From an uncultured Neomegalonema sp. (GTDB lineage Bacteria; Pseudomonadota; Alphaproteobacteria; Rhodobacterales; Rhodobacteraceae), in contig CALDSD010000041.1 in the NCBI GenBank assembly GCA_937911325.1, positions 21,545 through 85,544 on the forward strand: DNA of 64,000 nt, written 5' to 3'. The position numbers were made by a program, and so were the translations under genes. Positions 62,548-64,000 of the stretch are shown here, in pieces. Every line of letters begins with the position of its first letter. Within the stretch, counting starts at the first letter, position 1. The notes beneath the pieces were generated by a model. It did not search any database, had not been told where the DNA came from, and was given only the letters and a program-made list of their open reading frames with translations.

Positions 62548-63111
62548 ATGACGGATGCACATCATGTCGATAGCTCGGAACGCCGCGACTTTCTGTATGT
62601 CGCAACCGCCGCAACCGGCGCTGTTCTGACCGGCAGCGCGGTCTGGCCGCTAGTCAACCAGATGAACCCGGACGCCTCAGTGCTCGCATTGGCGTCGATT
62701 GAAGTCGACGTGTCGGCGGTCGAACCAGGCCAGCAGCTGACCGTCCAGTGGCGCGGAAAGCCGGTGTTCATTCGCAGACGCACTGAAGCGGAAATCGCCG
62801 AAGCGCGCGCTGTGTCCGTCGACGTGCTGCCGGACGGAGATGCGCGAAACGACAACTTGAGCGGCGGAACGCCGGCATCTGACGAGAACCGCGTCCTCGG
62901 CTCTGACGAGTGGCTCGTCGTCATGGGCGTCTGCACGCATCTTGGCTGTGTGCCGCTCGGCGACGGGGCTGGTGATTTCAACGGGTGGTACTGCCCGTGC
63001 CACGGCTCGCATTACGACAGTTCAGGTCGGATCCGCAAAGGACCCGCGCCAGAGAACCTTCACGTCCCGACGTCGGCATTCATCGCCGACGAAACGATCA
63101 AACTCGGTTAA
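62548..63111 (+). CDS. petA: Ubiquinol-cytochrome c reductase, Rieske iron-sulfur subunit
   Basis: A 187-residue Rieske protein. An N-terminal twin-arginine-like [10 protein letters not shown] and membrane helix are followed by the cluster motifs CTHLGC and CPCHGSHYD, which bind the [2Fe-2S] via two Cys and two His. It accepts electrons from ubiquinol in bc1. GGAG and GGGAG lie upstream. Followed by petB after 15 bases. Confidence 0.97.
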   Translation: MTDAHHVDSSERRDFLYVATAATGAVLTGSAVWPLVNQMNPDASVLALASIEVDVSAVEPGQQLTVQWRGKPVFIRRRTEAEIAEARAVSVDVLPDGDARNDNLSGGTPASDENRVLGSDEWLVVMGVCTHLGCVPLGDGAGDFNGWYCPCHGSHYDSSGRIRKGPAPENLHVPTSAFIADETIKLG

Positions 63112-63126
63112 GAGGAGCGACGACCT

Positions 63127-64000
63127 ATGGGCCAGATCCCTCAGGACCATTACGAGCCGAAGGGCGAAGCAGCCAACTGGCTGGAGAGCCGCCTGCCGAT
63201 GGGCGGTCTCGTTCATCACTTGATGACGTTCCCCACCCCGAAGAACCTGAACTATGCGTATGTCTTCGGCGGCATCCTTGCAGTCTGTCTGGTAGTGCAG
63301 ATTGTGACGGGCATCGTGCTCGCGATGCATTACACGCCACATATCGACTATGCGTTTGCCAGCGTTGAACACATCATGCGCGACGTGAACTCTGGCTGGT
63401 GGCTGCGCTACGCACACTCAAACGGCGCGTCGATGTTCTTCATCGCCGTCTATCTTCACATTTTCAGGGGACTCTACTACGGCTCCTACAAAGCGCCCCG
63501 CGAGATCCTCTGGATCATCGGCGTGCTCATCTATCTGCTGATGATGGCGACGGCGTTCATGGGCTACGTTCTGCCGTGGGGCCAGATGTCGCTTTGGGGC
63601 GCGGTGGTGATCACCAACCTCTTCGCGGTCATTCCGTTCGTCGGCGACTCGATCCTGATCTGGCTGCAGGGCGGCTACTCGATCGACAACGCAGCGCTGA
63701 ACCGTTTCTTCTCGCTGCACTACCTGCTGCCGTTCGCGATCGCCGGTCTGGTCATCCTGCACATCTGGGCGCTGCACCATGTCGGCAATACGAACCCGAC
63801 AGGCGTCGAAGTTCGGCGCGTCGCCGAGAAGACCAAGCGGGATACGGTGCCCTTCAACCCGTTCTACACGGTGAAGGATCTCTTCGCGATCGTGCTCTTC
63901 ATGATCTTCTTCGCCGTGTTCGTGTTCTTCATGCCGAACTATCTCTGCCATGCGGACAACTACATCCAGGCCAACCCGTTGGTGACGCCGGCGCATATCG
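63127..64000 (+). CDS. petB: Cytochrome b of the bc1 complex (3' end outside window)
   Basis: The reading frame from ATG 63127 (AGGAG upstream) runs to the window edge, 291 codons seen. Heme-binding His pairs are visible in [20 protein letters not shown] and [20 protein letters not shown]. Helices A-E fit cytochrome b. The PEWY motif should follow just beyond the edge. Cotranscribed with petA; petC should follow. Confidence 0.96.
   Translation, partial: MGQIPQDHYEPKGEAANWLESRLPMGGLVHHLMTFPTPKNLNYAYVFGGILAVCLVVQIVTGIVLAMHYTPHIDYAFASVEHIMRDVNSGWWLRYAHSNGASMFFIAVYLHIFRGLYYGSYKAPREILWIIGVLIYLLMMATAFMGYVLPWGQMSLWGAVVITNLFAVIPFVGDSILIWLQGGYSIDNAALNRFFSLHYLLPFAIAGLVILHIWALHHVGNTNPTGVEVRRVAEKTKRDTVPFNPFYTVKDLFAIVLFMIFFAVFVFFMPNYLCHADNYIQANPLVTPAHI

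Overview
The window reads as chromosomal DNA of a GC-rich alphaproteobacterium. The case rests on several features. There is a tRNA-His without G-1 and with A73, and a 4.5S RNA gene directly in front of dnaX, followed by ybaB and recR. A PHB gene set with a PhaR regulator, an Flp pilin with a CpaA-type peptidase, an MmcB-family protein, a membrane-anchored cytochrome c and a petAB (bc1) operon are also present. The mix resembles the Caulobacterales/Hyphomonadaceae/Parvularculaceae side of the class; genus-level placement is not possible from reading alone. I see no IS element, integrase, CRISPR array or prophage.

Layout. 1-6.6 kb: the end of a PAS-GGDEF-EAL protein, then a polyhydroxybutyrate region (phaR divergent from a short phaC-like gene, then phaA, an unknown repeat protein and phaB) with a perfect FNR/FixK-type site before phaA. 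6.7-24.1 kb: housekeeping genes (amidotransferase, UbiX, HerA-like ATPase, two tandem M20 amidohydrolases, TrmN6-like methylase, polyprenyl synthase, IspE, TPR protein, ETF-QO, uracil-DNA glycosylase, MoaB). 24.2-26.7 kb: three consecutive lipoproteins with GH24 lysozyme folds whose catalytic residues are progressively lost. 26.7-30.3 kb: MFS exporter, dihydroorotase and YgfZ. 30.3-32.7 kb: an OxyR-like regulator lacking the peroxidatic cysteine, followed by an SbtA-type bicarbonate transporter and an SbtB-like PII protein. 32.8-36.2 kb: small membrane and periplasmic unknowns and a DUF3179 protein. 36.2-40.8 kb: tRNA-His, small proteins, a PAS-rich histidine kinase, MmcB, flp and cpaA. 40.8-48.4 kb: a Yej-type oligopeptide ABC operon with two tandem binding proteins. 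48.6-56.8 kb: cytochrome c, pheA, nudC, 4.5S RNA-dnaX-ybaB-recR, an esterase and hemF. 56.9-64 kb: a tandem pair of ABC exporters, two paralogous small membrane proteins of an unrecognised family, trmL, and petA-petB running off the edge.

How the parts fit: phaA, phaB and phaC make PHB from acetyl-CoA under PhaR, perhaps with low-oxygen control. Bc1, ETF-QO, cytochrome c, UbiX, polyprenyl synthase and IspE all serve a ubiquinone-based respiratory chain. The least explained loci are the GH24-like lipoprotein array (24.2-26.7 kb), the OxyR-like/SbtA/SbtB cluster (30.3-32.7 kb) and the small membrane protein pair (60.7-61.8 kb).
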